A stretch of DNA of 64,000 nt, from NCBI RefSeq assembly GCF_019049245.1, contig NZ_JAGMUK010000181.1:63580-127579 (forward strand), given 5' to 3'. This stretch comes from Streptomyces sp. AC555_RSS877. GTDB lineage: Bacteria; Actinomycetota; Actinomycetes; Streptomycetales; Streptomycetaceae. The first letter of the stretch is position 1. Every line of letters begins with the position of its first letter. The position numbers and the translations under genes were made by a program. Shown here piece by piece: positions 25,275 through 34,933 of the stretch. The notes beneath the pieces were generated by a model. That model saw only the letters and a program-made list of their open reading frames with translations, was not told where the DNA came from and ran no database searches.

Positions 25275-26790
25275 ATGCGTACGACCTCCCGCGGTCTCTT
25301 CGTGGCGCTCGCTCTCACCCCGATGCTGGCCGGCTGCTTCGTGTCCGGAGAGGGCGGCACGGGCGGGGAAGAAGGGGCGGCGAGCAGGCTGAGGGTCGCT
25401 CTCGCGGTGCCGCCGGCGCAGGCGCTGTCGCCGTACAGCAATGACGCCACCGTGCTGAGCAAGCTGTCCGTGGCCGAAGGGCTCACCGCGCTGGACAGGA
25501 GCGGTGCCGCCGCGCCCGCGCTGGCGAAGTCCTGGAAGCAGGCCGACGACACCACCTGGACATTCGAGCTCCGCAAGGCCGATTTCCAGGACGGCACCGA
25601 GATGACCGCCGACTCCGTCGTGAACGCCCTCGACCACGCCCAAGCCGCCGAGCCCAAGCCCCGTGTCCTGAGCGACGTGACGCTCACGGCGAAGGCCGAG
25701 GACACCGACACCGTCACGATCACCACGAAGAGCCCCGACCCGGTGCTCCCGCTGCGGCTCGCCAGCCCAGCGCTCGCCATTCTCGCCCCCAAGGCGTACG
25801 GCAAGGACGTCACGGTCAGCCCGGTCGGGACCGGAACGGGCCCCTTCGAGATCACGAAGCTGACCGGCAAGACCAAGGCCGCACTGGACCGCTACGACGG
25901 TTACTGGGGCGGCAAGGCCAAGGCGCCCGGCATCGACGTGACCTGGATCGCCGACGGCACCGCCCGCGCCAACGCCCTGCGCGGCGGCGACGTGGACATC
26001 GCCGAGTGGATCCCCACCGCCCAGGCGAAGCTGCTGGACGACAAGACCCGACACGAAGTGCCGTCCGTACGGACCGACAGCCTCGTCCTCAACACCGGCA
26101 GCGGCCTCTTCACCGACCCGGCGCTGCGCGCGGCGGCCCGTGCGGCCGTGGACGGGTCGGCACTCGTCGACTCGGTCTTCGGCGGTTACGCCGACCCCGC
26201 AGGGCCTGTTCGGCCCCGCCGTGCCCTGGGCGGCAGACAAGCGCGTCACCGTCACCGGCCGCGCCGAGGCCGCGACCACCGCACAGGTCAGGTCGAAGAC
26301 GAAGGGCCGGACACTGCGCCTGGCCACCTACACCAACCGCGCGGAACTGCCCGAGGCGGCCACCGTCCTGCAACAGCAACTGCAGAAGGCCGGGTTCACC
26401 GCGAAGCAGGACGTACGCGAGTACACGCAGATGGAGGCCGACCTCCTCGCCGGCAAGTACGACGCCCTCGTCTTCTCCCGGGTGACGCTCCTCGACACCG
26501 GCGACGCGGTCGCGTATCTGGCGAGCGACTACACGAGCGACGGCGTGTACAACATCGCCCGCCTGAAGGACGCCAAGGTCGACCAGGCCATCAAGTCCGC
26601 CGCCGAGGAGAGCGACCCGGCGAAGCGACAGCGGAACATCATGTCGGCCGAGGCGGCGATCCTGCGCACCGACGCCGTCGTACCCCTGGTCCACGAGAAG
26701 GTCGTCCAGGGCATCGCCCCCGAGGTCGAGGGCGTGCTCCTCGATCCTCGCGAGCGCTCGCTGATCGACGTCGACACCCGCATGAAGTAG
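25275..26790 (+). pseudogene. Opp/Dpp-type substrate-binding lipoprotein, frameshifted
   Basis: From ATG 25275: lipoprotein signal MRTTSRGLFVALALTPMLAG with the acylated Cys next, then SBP_bac_5 landmarks VLSKLSVAEGLTALDRSGAA, TWTFELRKADFQDGTEMTAD, VSPVGTGTGPFEITKL, GYWGGKAK. At ~26195-26203 the frame shifts by one extra base: ...FGGYADP continues as QGLFGPAVPWA, NRAELPEAATVLQQQLQKAG and the end at 26790. The binding protein would therefore be split (about 310 and 200 residues). Length when repaired, ~504 aa, is normal. It precedes the fused permease by 6 bp. A one-base error in the sequence cannot be excluded. Confidence 0.72.
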
Positions 26791-26796
26791 CGGCGT

Positions 26797-28569
26797 ATGA
26801 GCGTCAGATCGGTCAGTGCCGATGCCGGCCCGGCCCGGTGGCGCGCGGGCCTCGGTCGCCTCGTGGCCGGGGCGGCGCTGCTGACCGCCGTGGCCCTGCT
26901 GCCCTGGCTGTCCGGGAACGACCCCGCGCTGACGGTCCTGCGGGCCCGCTCGGCCGACCAGGACCCGACCCCCGCGCAGCTTGCCGCCATCCGTGAACAA
27001 CTTGGCCTGGACGACGGGCCGTTCACCCACCTGGCGCACTGGCTGAGCGGGCTGCTCGGTGGCGACGCGGGGACCTCCTGGGTGTCCGGCGAAGCGGTCC
27101 TGCCCCAGGTGACGGCAGCCTTCGCGGTCTCCTTCACGCTGATGCTCGGCGCGCTGGTGGTCACGCTCGTGGTGGCCGCTCTGGTCAGTGCCCGCACGCT
27201 GTATCTCGGATCGCGGCGGCGGCTGCGCCGGGGGAGAGGGGCCACCGGGGCCGCCGTCCTGGCCGCGCTGCCCAAGTTCCTGCTCGCCTCCCTGCTCGCC
27301 ACCGTGGGCGGGGTGTGGCTGGGCTGGTTCCCGTCCAGTGGCTGGGCGGGACCGTCGTCCATGGTGCTGCCCGCGCTCGCTCTCGGGGTGCCGTCGGGGG
27401 CGATGATCGGCGGCCTGCTCGACCAGGCCCTGCCCGCCGCCTTCCACGAGCCGTGGGCGCGCACCTGGTGGGCCCACGGGTTCGCGCCGGGCCGCATCGC
27501 CCGGCATGCGCTGCGTCGCACGTTGGCCGGTGTGCTCCCGCAACTCCTGCCGACCGTCGTGTCGTTGGTCGGCGGTGCCGTCGCGGTGGAGAAGATCTTC
27601 AACATTCCGGGGCTCGGCCGCCTCGCCCTGGACGCCGCCATCGCCCAGGACCTTCCGCCCCTGCAGACCGCCGCCCTCGTCCTGGTCCTGCTCGGCACCG
27701 CCGCCGGCCTGCTCATCCAGGCCGTGCGTCGCGCTCTGCTCGGCCCGGCACTGCGGGACGGGGCCCTGCCCGCCCTGCACCCGCCGACCCTCCCGCGAAG
27801 CCGTCGCAGTCACTGGGTGGCCGGAGCCTGCGCCGCCGCGCTGCTCACCATGGTCATCGCCGGACTGTTCCGCGATCCTCTGCACGTGGACACGGCGGCA
27901 CGGCTGCTGTCGCCCTCGCCGGCACACCCGTTGGGCACGGATGCGCTCGGCCGTGATCTCCTGGCCAGGCTGGGCCATGGAGCGCTGCGTACCGTGGGCG
28001 TGGCCTTCGCGGTGACGGCGGTGTGCACCGTCACCGGGCTGTTGCTCGGCATGGCGGCTCAGGTGGGGGCGGGCCTGACGGAGGCGGTGTCGACCCTGCC
28101 GGCCGTCCTTGCCGGCATGCTGGCGACCGCGGTGACCGGCCCGTCCGTGTGGGGTGCCGCGGGTGCGGTCTGCCTGGTCGGCTGGACTCCCTACGCCGCA
28201 CAGGCCGCGGCCCTGCTGGAACAGGAACGAGCCAGTGGCCACATGCTCGCGTCCCTCTCCTTCGGTGCCGGCCCGGGATATCTGCTCCGCCATCACCTGC
28301 TGCCCGCTGCCCTGCCCGCCGTACTGCGCAACGCCCTCCTGCGCCTGCCCACCACCGTCCTCGTACTGGCCTCCCTCGGCTTCCTCGGCCTGGGTGAGCA
28401 GCCGCCCACCGCGGAATGGGGCCGCCTTCTGTCGGAGAACCAGCCGTACGTGGAACTGGCGCCCTGGACCGTACTCGGTCCAGCGGGCGCGCTCGTCCTG
28501 CTCTCCGTTCTGGCCGTATCCGGTACTGCCGCGGGCCGGAGCAGCGCCCGACGAACGGCCAACCGGTGA
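26797..28569 (+). CDS. fused DppB-DppC ABC permease
   Basis: A 590-aa membrane protein in which two permeases are joined. The N-terminal half has the DppB pattern (QLAAIREQLGLDDGPFTHLA, AAFAVSFTLMLGALVVTLVV, GFAPGRIARHALRRTLAGVL, EKIFNIPGLGRLALDAAIAQ). The C-terminal half, from ~330, is DppC-like (HPLGTDALGRDLLARLGHGA, SFGAGPGYLLRHHLLPAALP, LGFLGLGEQPPTAEWGRLL). Each carries the ATPase-contact EAA-like loop before GLG(R/E). It would import oligopeptides, nickel or a metallophore together with the broken binding protein. No ATPase genes follow, which is odd for this family. Confidence 0.85.
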   Translation: MSVRSVSADAGPARWRAGLGRLVAGAALLTAVALLPWLSGNDPALTVLRARSADQDPTPAQLAAIREQLGLDDGPFTHLAHWLSGLLGGDAGTSWVSGEAVLPQVTAAFAVSFTLMLGALVVTLVVAALVSARTLYLGSRRRLRRGRGATGAAVLAALPKFLLASLLATVGGVWLGWFPSSGWAGPSSMVLPALALGVPSGAMIGGLLDQALPAAFHEPWARTWWAHGFAPGRIARHALRRTLAGVLPQLLPTVVSLVGGAVAVEKIFNIPGLGRLALDAAIAQDLPPLQTAALVLVLLGTAAGLLIQAVRRALLGPALRDGALPALHPPTLPRSRRSHWVAGACAAALLTMVIAGLFRDPLHVDTAARLLSPSPAHPLGTDALGRDLLARLGHGALRTVGVAFAVTAVCTVTGLLLGMAAQVGAGLTEAVSTLPAVLAGMLATAVTGPSVWGAAGAVCLVGWTPYAAQAAALLEQERASGHMLASLSFGAGPGYLLRHHLLPAALPAVLRNALLRLPTTVLVLASLGFLGLGEQPPTAEWGRLLSENQPYVELAPWTVLGPAGALVLLSVLAVSGTAAGRSSARRTANR

Positions 28570-28670
28570 GAGCAACACGGCCGGCCCGATGAGCGGTCGC
28601 CGCCGCATCGCACACCTGAAGAACCGGCGGGCCCTCTCCCCTCACCACGGGACAAGCTCGTTAGGCTCGC

Positions 28671-29255
28671 ATGATGGGGAGCTTCACCACACATCACCTG
28701 CGGGCGCACGACCGTACGCGGTCACCGGTGCAGCGCTTCGGGGCGCTGCGCACGTGCATCACAGAGTTCGCCCCCTACGGGTTCCACGCGACCTATCACC
28801 ACCTGTGCCGCAGCGCCGGGATTCCGGCCCAGCCCGAGATGGACTCTGAGGCGGTGGCGCGGGCAGTCGAGGAACTGCACGCCGCGCGGGAAGTCTGGCT
28901 GGTGCAGTTTCGTGAGTGGCAGGTCCGCCGCCGCGCGCAGAAGGCCGCGGGCATGCGCACTCCCAACCCACCCGAGCCACGACGCCGGCTCTGGTACCCC
29001 GATCCGGAGTTCCACCCGGCCGAACCGCTCACGGCAGTCATGCCCCGCATCCTGCGCGCTCCTTCGGGGGATCTGACCGAATGCCCGGTCTGCCGAGCGG
29101 ACCACGGTACGAAGTCCTGGCATGACGGGTTCACGGCACACGTGCTCTGCGCGGGATGCGGGGCAAGCCTCGCCGGACGGCCCACCCAGCCCGCCCCCGG
29201 GGTCGAGGCCGCCCGCGCAGAACGCTGGAACCTGGTCTGGAAACGCCAGGTGTGA
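28671..29255 (+). CDS. hypothetical protein with C-terminal zinc-ribbon-like motif
   Basis: A 194-aa cytoplasmic protein. The first part is helical (FGALRTCITEFAPYGFHATY, SEAVARAVEELHAAREVWLV); the C-terminus has CPVCRADHG (residues ~145-148) and CAGCGASL, an arrangement C-x2-C...C-x2-C of a zinc ribbon. A proline-rich linker (RTPNPPEPRRRLWYPDPEFH) joins them. I do not recognise the family. Two adjacent ATGs (28671, 28674) are possible starts. It stands alone between the permease gene and the DUF6223 gene. Confidence 0.68.
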   Translation: MMGSFTTHHLRAHDRTRSPVQRFGALRTCITEFAPYGFHATYHHLCRSAGIPAQPEMDSEAVARAVEELHAAREVWLVQFREWQVRRRAQKAAGMRTPNPPEPRRRLWYPDPEFHPAEPLTAVMPRILRAPSGDLTECPVCRADHGTKSWHDGFTAHVLCAGCGASLAGRPTQPAPGVEAARAERWNLVWKRQV

Positions 29256-29374
29256 GAACGGGCCGCCGCCCGCCGAACGCGTGCCATGATCGCCACGCGC
29301 CGACCGCCGGCAGGGAAGAGACGCCGGCCAGTCATTTCGGCCTGGGCAAGGGTTCTCAGGCGTATCCGACGCCG

Positions 29375-29752
29375 TCAGCCGGTGCGCCGAGCGCGGGTCA
29401 GAGCCAGGCCGCCGAGAGCCGTGCCGATCAGCCCCAGTGCCAGGGCCATGGCGCCGGCGACTACTCCGTTGCCGGTGCCGGGGCCGCCGTCGGCGACGGT
29501 CAGGTTCACTACGCCCATGACGAGGCCGACCAGTCCGGCCGCCAGGGCCGTAAGGGCCCTGTTCCGCCTGGTGCCGAAGGCGGGACGATGGGCGGAGCGG
29601 GCCAGGGCCAGTCCACCCATGACCACGCCGGCCAGTGCCACGACGGCGGCCGTGGTGCCCACCAGTCGCCCGGAGGTCAGGCCGGTGGTGGCAGCCGACT
29701 GGACTGCGACGTGCACGGCTGCCGGTGCGGCGAACACGGATTCGACTGCCAT
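29375..29752 (-). CDS. DUF6223 family membrane protein
   Basis: A 125-aa protein with four hydrophobic segments: VFAAPAAVHVAVQSAATTGL, TTAAVVALAGVVMGGLALAR, ALTALAAGLVGLVMGVVNLT, VAGAMALALGLIGTALGGLA. The basic RSAHRPAFGTRRNR loop lies between TM2 and TM3. This matches DUF6223, a small actinobacterial membrane family of unknown role. It is divergent from the histidine kinase at 29994, 241 bp away, and could be a target of that system. Confidence 0.75.
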   Translation of the reverse strand: MAVESVFAAPAAVHVAVQSAATTGLTSGRLVGTTAAVVALAGVVMGGLALARSAHRPAFGTRRNRALTALAAGLVGLVMGVVNLTVADGGPGTGNGVVAGAMALALGLIGTALGGLALTRARRTG

Positions 29753-29993
29753 GAGAGGCCTCCTGGTCTCCTGCGAAGCGATGTCGCCTCGGTGCGATGC
29801 GATGTCGGCCCAGCATGTCCGTCGGGCCCGCCGTCAGTCGTCCGGCGAACGCAGACAGTTCGCGCTGCTGTCGGCGGTCCATACGCCTGCTGCGGGTGCG
29901 GCAGACGACCACGCCGGTACCGCGGGCGCGGTAGCCGGCCGCTCGTTCGTGAGCGGGACTCGCCCGTTGTGGCGTCACGGCTAGGGTGCGCGT

Positions 29994-31121
29994 ATGGACA
30001 GAAGGCGATGCGGTGTCCCGGCCGGTGTCTGGGACTGGGCGGTCGCCGTCGGCGTGGCGGCGCTGCTGGTGGGCACCGGTCTGGCCGGTGAGAGTTCCAC
30101 GGCGAACAGCGATCTGCTCGGCTATGCGCTGCTGGCCGGTGGCGGGCTGGTGCTGGCCGCCGGCCGCCGGGCTCCGCTTCTGGTCCTGGCCGCTACCGGA
30201 TTGTGTGCGGTGGGGTATCAGGCGGCCGGGTTCGACGTGCTCGCGGTCTCCTATCTGGTCGCGGTGTACGGCGCGGTGCGGGCCGGGCACCGTGCCATCA
30301 CCGTGACGGTGTCCCTCACCACGGTCTTCGCTCTCCACCTCACGGCGCTGGTGTTCCAGGACGAGCCCGTGCGCGAGGCGTTCGGGCGAGGCGGCGGGGT
30401 GCTCGAGATCGCCTGGCTGATCGCCGCCTTCGCCGCGGGGGAGGCGGTGCGGCAGGCCGAGCGGCGGGCGGAGGAGGCCGAGCGGACCCGGGAGGAGACC
30501 GCGCGACGTCGCGCCGATGAGGAGCGGCTGCGCATCGCGCGGGAGTTGCACGATTCGCTCACTCATCAGATCTCGGTCATCAAGGTGCAGGCCGAAGTCG
30601 CGGTCCATGTGGCCCGCAGACTTGGCGAGGAGGTACCGGAAGCGATGCTGGCGATCCAGGAGGCGGGCCGTGAGGCCAGCCGGGAACTGCGCGCCACGCT
30701 GGAGGCGTTGCGCGACGACGACACGACCCCGCCGCGTGGGCTCGACGACGTTCCGGCGCTGGTGGAAGGATCCCGGACGTTGGGCCTGGACGCCACGCTG
30801 ACAATCGACGGGCGGCGGGACGACGTACCGGCCGCGGTGGACCGTACCGTCTACCGGATCGTGCAGGAGGCGCTCACCAACATCGCCCGGCACGCCGACG
30901 CCACCACCGCGGTGGTCCGCATCGACTGCCTTCCGGATTCCCTCGCCATACGCATCGACGACGACGGCAAGGCGACATCGGCCACCGCCCCGCTGCCCGG
31001 CCTCGGGCTGGTGGGCATGCGCGAGCGCGTCACCGCCCTCGGCGGCTGGCTGCGCGCCGAACCACATGACGGGGGCGGCTTCACCGTCCAGGCCGAACTC
31101 CCCGTGGACCGGACGTCATGA
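29994..31121 (+). CDS. NarL-type sensor histidine kinase
   Basis: A 375-aa kinase. Four to five hydrophobic segments (residues ~13-120) precede a coiled segment (GEAVRQAERRAEEAERTREE) and a HisKA_3 domain with the phosphoacceptor His186 in IARELHDSLTHQISVIKVQA. The HATPase_c domain has VQEALTNIARHADATTAVVR (N box), IRIDDDGKA (G1) and GLGLVGMRERVTALGGWLRA (G2). Its stop overlaps the ATG of the response regulator by four bases, so they form a cognate pair. The signal is unknown; no extracytoplasmic domain of size is present. Confidence 0.93.
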   Translation: MDRRRCGVPAGVWDWAVAVGVAALLVGTGLAGESSTANSDLLGYALLAGGGLVLAAGRRAPLLVLAATGLCAVGYQAAGFDVLAVSYLVAVYGAVRAGHRAITVTVSLTTVFALHLTALVFQDEPVREAFGRGGGVLEIAWLIAAFAAGEAVRQAERRAEEAERTREETARRRADEERLRIARELHDSLTHQISVIKVQAEVAVHVARRLGEEVPEAMLAIQEAGREASRELRATLEALRDDDTTPPRGLDDVPALVEGSRTLGLDATLTIDGRRDDVPAAVDRTVYRIVQEALTNIARHADATTAVVRIDCLPDSLAIRIDDDGKATSATAPLPGLGLVGMRERVTALGGWLRAEPHDGGGFTVQAELPVDRTS

Positions 31122-31780
31122 TCCGTGTCCTGCTGGTCGACGACCAGCCCCTCATTCGCAGTGGATTTCGCGCCCTTCTCGACCTTGAGGACGACATCGA
31201 GGTGGTGGCCGAGGCCGCCGACGGCGGCGAGGGTCTGCAACGTGCCGAGGAGTACCTGCCGGACGTCGCGCTCATCGACATCCAGATGCCGGGTGTCGAC
31301 GGCATCGAGGCGACCCGGCGCATCGCCGCCAACCCGGCCCTGGCCGGGGTGCACGTGGTGATCCTGACCAACTACGGCCTGGACGAGTACGTCTTCGACG
31401 CCCTGCGCGCCGGCGCTGCCGGGTTCCTGGTCAAGGACGTCATGCCGGAAGACTTCTTGCACGCCGTACGCGTCGCCGCTCGTGGCGACGCCCTGCTCGC
31501 TCCCTCGATCACCCGCAAGCTGATCCACCGGTACGTCACCCAGTCGATCCCCGCAGGAATCGGCACGGGGCTGGAGGAGCTGACCAGCCGGGAGCGTGAG
31601 GCTGTTGTCCTGGTCGCGCGGGGTCTGTCCAATGACGAGATCGCCGGAAGCATGGTGATCAGCCCGCTGACCGCGAAAACCCACATCAATCGGGCCATGA
31701 CCAAGCTTCAGGCCCGTGACCGGGCCCAACTCGTGGTCCATGCCTACGAGTCCGGCCTGGTGACCCCACGCAACTCTTGA
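31118..31780 (+). CDS. LuxR/NarL-family response regulator
   Basis: A 220-aa regulator. The receiver has the acidic pair DD at 8-9, phosphoacceptor Asp54 (VALIDIQMPG), Thr (VILTNYG) and Lys (LVKDVMPEDF). The C-terminal HTH is ELTSREREAVVLVARGLSND, EIAGSMVISPLTAKTHINRA (residues ~150-210). Translationally coupled to the kinase. Targets probably include the divergent DUF6223 gene and its own operon; no direct evidence. Confidence 0.94.
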   Translation: MIRVLLVDDQPLIRSGFRALLDLEDDIEVVAEAADGGEGLQRAEEYLPDVALIDIQMPGVDGIEATRRIAANPALAGVHVVILTNYGLDEYVFDALRAGAAGFLVKDVMPEDFLHAVRVAARGDALLAPSITRKLIHRYVTQSIPAGIGTGLEELTSREREAVVLVARGLSNDEIAGSMVISPLTAKTHINRAMTKLQARDRAQLVVHAYESGLVTPRNS

Positions 31781-32000
31781 CCGTGCGTCACGCACAACAC
31801 CCGCCTCGTGGTGAGCAGGCGAGTCGCCGCGCGGGCTGCGCCAACGACGCGTGCTCGGTCGCGTCCGTGACACGACGTGCTCGCTGCGTCGGAGGCCGCG
31901 TACTCAGAGCGCGTGACCTCGCTCGGTTCGGTCGCCACCCGCGACGTCGCGAACGCAGAATCCGCTCGTGCGATGAGGTGCTGACGTCAATAATCGCCGG

Positions 32001-32534
32001 ATGCACGCTGTGAAGCTCTCCGATGGGATCGTCACCCTGTCCCCGCTGCGCTTGGACGATGTGAAGGCGCACCTTGCGGGGGAGGACGAACTGCTGGTGC
32101 GCCGGCTCAGCGGAGGTCCCGGGACACGTCAGGGAGTCGAGGCATACATTCGGCACTGCCTGGAACAGTGGGACACCGCCGGGCCGCTCCGTGCTTTCGG
32201 TATCCGATCGGGCGCCGGTGACACGCTCACGGGGACAATCGATGTGCGGTTCGCGCAGAAAGGCTTGGCCCCCGGCCAAGTCAACATCGCCTACGGGCTG
32301 TATCCGTCCTATCGCGGCCAGGGTCTGGCGACCCGCGCAGTCCACTTGGCCTCCCGATACGCGGCGAGCGAGGGCGCGGCCGAGGCAGTGATCAGGGTGG
32401 AGCCGGAAAATCCCGGATCCGCCGCCGTGGCGCTCCGGGCGGGATTCGTCCACCGCGAGCGCCTTCGGGCAGAGGATGGCACCTGGCTGGACTGGTATGC
32501 CCGGGGCCTGCGCGACCGGCCGTTCACGGGGTAG
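32001..32534 (+). CDS. GNAT family N-acetyltransferase
   Basis: A 177-aa acyltransferase of the RimJ/RimL-like type. Motif A is visible as VNIAYGLYPSYRGQGLATRA (the acetyl-CoA loop R-G-x-G-x-A) and the motif B region as AEAVIRVEPENPGSAAVALR plus AGFVHRERLR. The N-terminal MHAVKLSDGIVTLSPLRLDD is the usual first strand and helix. The substrate (protein N-terminus, amine or antibiotic) is not predictable. It converges with the minus-strand unknown at 32559. Confidence 0.88.
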   Translation: MHAVKLSDGIVTLSPLRLDDVKAHLAGEDELLVRRLSGGPGTRQGVEAYIRHCLEQWDTAGPLRAFGIRSGAGDTLTGTIDVRFAQKGLAPGQVNIAYGLYPSYRGQGLATRAVHLASRYAASEGAAEAVIRVEPENPGSAAVALRAGFVHRERLRAEDGTWLDWYARGLRDRPFTG

Positions 32535-32558
32535 GACCGCTGAGCGGAGGCGGGAGGG

Positions 32559-33116
32559 TCAAAACCCGACCCGTGCCCTCCTCCACTCCACTTCCTTGGC
32601 AGCCACCGGGGCATGAACGCTGTACACGTCGCCGACCCGCAGATTGTCCGGGGTGCTGTACTCGCCGTAGGTGCCTATGACGGAGACGGCCACTTGGGAA
32701 TCGGGCTGCCAGAAGGTACGGAAATACGGGGCGCTCGCCGGGATTTCCGGGATCTCCCACAGGGGGACACCGCGGCGCACCAGCAGACGTTGCAGTTTTT
32801 CGAACCGAAGCCTGGGAGTGAACCGCCCGTACCGGGCGCGAAGCGTGTTGTTGACGAGGGTGCGGTCCCGGTACGCGAGCCGGTGCACCTGCAGAGTGAA
32901 GTGGTGCCCCGACCAGGGGTGGTGGGCGGAAGCGCGGTCCCAGTAGAACTCGGCGAGGCCGTAGTCACGGCACATGCTGTTGTCGCCGAAGGTGTCCTCA
33001 GCGAAGTCCGGCCCAAGGACCTCGGTGACGTGGTCGGGAGAATCCGTGAAGCCGACGCCGAGCAGGGTGCCGGTGGTGACGACGTCCACGTAGAACGCCA
33101 GGGAATGCGGGGTCAA
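32559..33116 (-). CDS. hypothetical protein (185 aa)
   Basis: I start it at the TTG at 33114-33116, preceded by GAGGAT; the frame continues open upstream but in overlap with the GNAT gene. The sequence (HSLAFYVDVVTTGTLLGVGF, PDHVTEVLGPDFAEDTFGDN, GLAEFYWDRASAHHPWSGHH, FTLQVHRLAYRDRTLVNN, TLRARYGRFTPRLRFEKLQR) looks like a compact alpha/beta protein, with no signal or membrane segment. The pattern of a short conserved opening and hydrophobic strands recalls small actinobacterial immunity/SMI1-like unknowns, but this is not a family call. Confidence 0.65.
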   Translation of the reverse strand: MTPHSLAFYVDVVTTGTLLGVGFTDSPDHVTEVLGPDFAEDTFGDNSMCRDYGLAEFYWDRASAHHPWSGHHFTLQVHRLAYRDRTLVNNTLRARYGRFTPRLRFEKLQRLLVRRGVPLWEIPEIPASAPYFRTFWQPDSQVAVSVIGTYGEYSTPDNLRVGDVYSVHAPVAAKEVEWRRARVGF

Positions 33117-33171
33117 GGCTGATCCTCGCCTGATGTGGTGTGGTCCAAGGTGATGTGGGAGACGTTCCGAC

Positions 33172-33708
33172 TCAATCGGACGGAGTGATCGAGGACCACA
33201 CGCCGAACCACTGCTCGGCGCCGTAGTCCTCGAACCGCTCCACCTCGGTGAACCCCAGCTTCGCCGCGAGGCGCATCGAGCGGAGGTTGGCGGTCTGGGT
33301 GGCGAGTGCCACTGGTTCGCCGGGAAGTGCGCCGGCGAACCAGTCGAGGCCGCTGCGCACGCCTCGGCGGCGTAGCCGTGGCCCCACGCCTCCGGCAGGA
33401 ACAGGTAACCGAGCTCGGCCTTCCCGGCAGCCTGACGAAGGTGTCCCGTTTCGCTGGTGAGCGTGACCTGGCCGATCACCGCTCCTTCGAGATCGACTAT
33501 GAAAAAGCCCAGGACGCCGACTGGGCACCCTGGGCGTCTCGCGCTCGAGTTCGTCACGCGGTCGAGGGCCACCGAGGTAGGTGCCCACCTCTGGCGAGGC
33601 CAGCAACTCGATGACCGCCGGACGGTCCCGGATCTCGGGCTCGCGGAGCACGAGCCTCTCGGTCCTGACCGGGGCAGGTGGCCAGGCGACGGTTGCGAGC
33701 TCAGTCAT
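33172..33708 (-). pseudogene. GNAT acetyltransferase with two compensating frameshifts
   Basis: Starting at ATG 33706-33708: MTELATVAWPPAPVRTERLV, IRDRPAVIELLASPEVGTYL. The frame then shifts near 33530 and the true sequence continues in another frame as PVGVLGFFIVDLEGAVIGQV, GKAELGYLFLPEAWGHGYAA. It shifts back near 33355 to SGLDWFAGALPGEPVALATQ, NLRSMRLAAKLGFTEVERF and the stop at 33172. The two shifts cancel, so an open frame of 178 codons remains but its middle ~60 residues, including the acetyl-CoA loop, would be wrong. Either decay or two sequencing errors. Confidence 0.6.
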
Positions 33709-33856
33709 GCCGGCCAGCCAATCAGCCGGCTCGGCACCGCGGCAACCGCGGTTCCCGAGGCGGTCGTTGCATCGGCTTCGACAGCGAGCACTACAACAAG
33801 CGCCAGCCCCGCGGCCCTCACCATCTGGCTTCGCACATGATCCGGCAAAACAGTGC

Positions 33857-34870
33857 CTAGTGGTCCTGATCGTCCGCAGTGGGGTCGGTCTGCCACCGCG
33901 CCCGTACCACTCCGTCGCTGTCCGGCATGACAGCGGTGTAGAGAGGCAGGTCCTCGCCCGCATACCCGGACTTGAGCGAGGCCGCGCTCGCAGCGGATAT
34001 CAGGGAGGACAGCTCGGGGAAGGCTGTTTCGTCGCAAAAGACACTGCGGATACGGCCGTCCTTGTCCTGCCAGACCCCTTCAACGAGGCCGTCCGTGGGG
34101 AAGGAGGCAAGGACTGAGTCGATGTCGGAGGACAGGGGCGGCCACGCGGCCAATCGGGCACGGGGTGCCAGGCCGGCGCGCACCGTGTCGATGGTGTCGC
34201 AGGTGAGACGGTGCCAGCGCGCGGCACCTTCGACGTGGGTCTCCTCCAGGACCCCGATGCGGCCGGTGGCTACCGCCCGGCGCAGCCCGTCCCAGAAGGC
34301 GTCGTCAGCCGCCCGCGGAGGGTCTGTCCCCTCAACCTCCCAGCTGATGTCGTAAGGGGAGGACGCCAGGCGCTCAGGGAACAGCCCCAGCGCACTGGTC
34401 TGCGCCAGAGCCGCCTCGCAGTTCCGGCTGCTGCCGATGTAGAGGTACTGATCCCAGCCCACGTGAACCGTGAATACGTCCTCGACTTCCAGTCGGCACC
34501 ATGCCCCGTTGTCGCGGAGCATCGCCCTGACCAGTTCGAGGCCCGTGTTCAGCGGCACCTGTGCCCCGTCGTGGAAGCCGGGCGGGACAACTGGCTCGGA
34601 CGAGCCATGCCGAGCGGGCGGGAAGAGGCCCTTCAGTCCAAAGCCGTCCACCACCGGTTCAAGCCCGAAGTGGACAAAAGACGAGACTTGCGGCTCCCGT
34701 ATGACCAAGTGGTCGACGCCGGTTTCCGCGGCGAATGCAGCGACCGCCTGGAGGTAGGACGCCTCGACCTCGCCGTGGTCACTGCGGGTGTCCTCGGCGC
34801 CCGTGCAGTGCCCGTGTTCGTCACTGTCAGCGGGATCGTACTTCGTGACGCGGTAGACGTAGGCCGGCAT
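33857..34870 (-). CDS. conserved hypothetical protein (337 aa)
   Basis: Starts MPAYVYRVTKYDPADSDEHG, an opening I associate with a conserved actinobacterial family, followed by CTGAEDTRSDHGEVEASYLQ, AVAAFAAETGVDHLVIREPQ, FVHFGLEPVVDGFGLKGLFP and, in the C-terminal half, DVFTVHVGWDQYLYIGSSRN, then WEVEGTDPPRAADDAFWDGL. No signal peptide or membrane helix, no catalytic motif I can name. Some homologues are labelled RNA-binding, without visible support here. Monocistronic, with ~60 bp to the next minus-strand gene. Confidence 0.72.
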   Translation of the reverse strand: MPAYVYRVTKYDPADSDEHGHCTGAEDTRSDHGEVEASYLQAVAAFAAETGVDHLVIREPQVSSFVHFGLEPVVDGFGLKGLFPPARHGSSEPVVPPGFHDGAQVPLNTGLELVRAMLRDNGAWCRLEVEDVFTVHVGWDQYLYIGSSRNCEAALAQTSALGLFPERLASSPYDISWEVEGTDPPRAADDAFWDGLRRAVATGRIGVLEETHVEGAARWHRLTCDTIDTVRAGLAPRARLAAWPPLSSDIDSVLASFPTDGLVEGVWQDKDGRIRSVFCDETAFPELSSLISAASAASLKSGYAGEDLPLYTAVMPDSDGVVRARWQTDPTADDQDH

Positions 34871-34933
34871 GACCCCACCCTTCCTCGGATACCCAACCCC
34901 AGCCGGTGTCGCGGCGTTTGGTAGGGGACGGCT

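Noticed and set aside
26110..28608. An 832-codon minus-strand frame opposite the fused permease
   Set aside because: Antisense of a clear membrane protein; the composition (Gln/Arg/Gly-rich) is that of GC-rich shadows.
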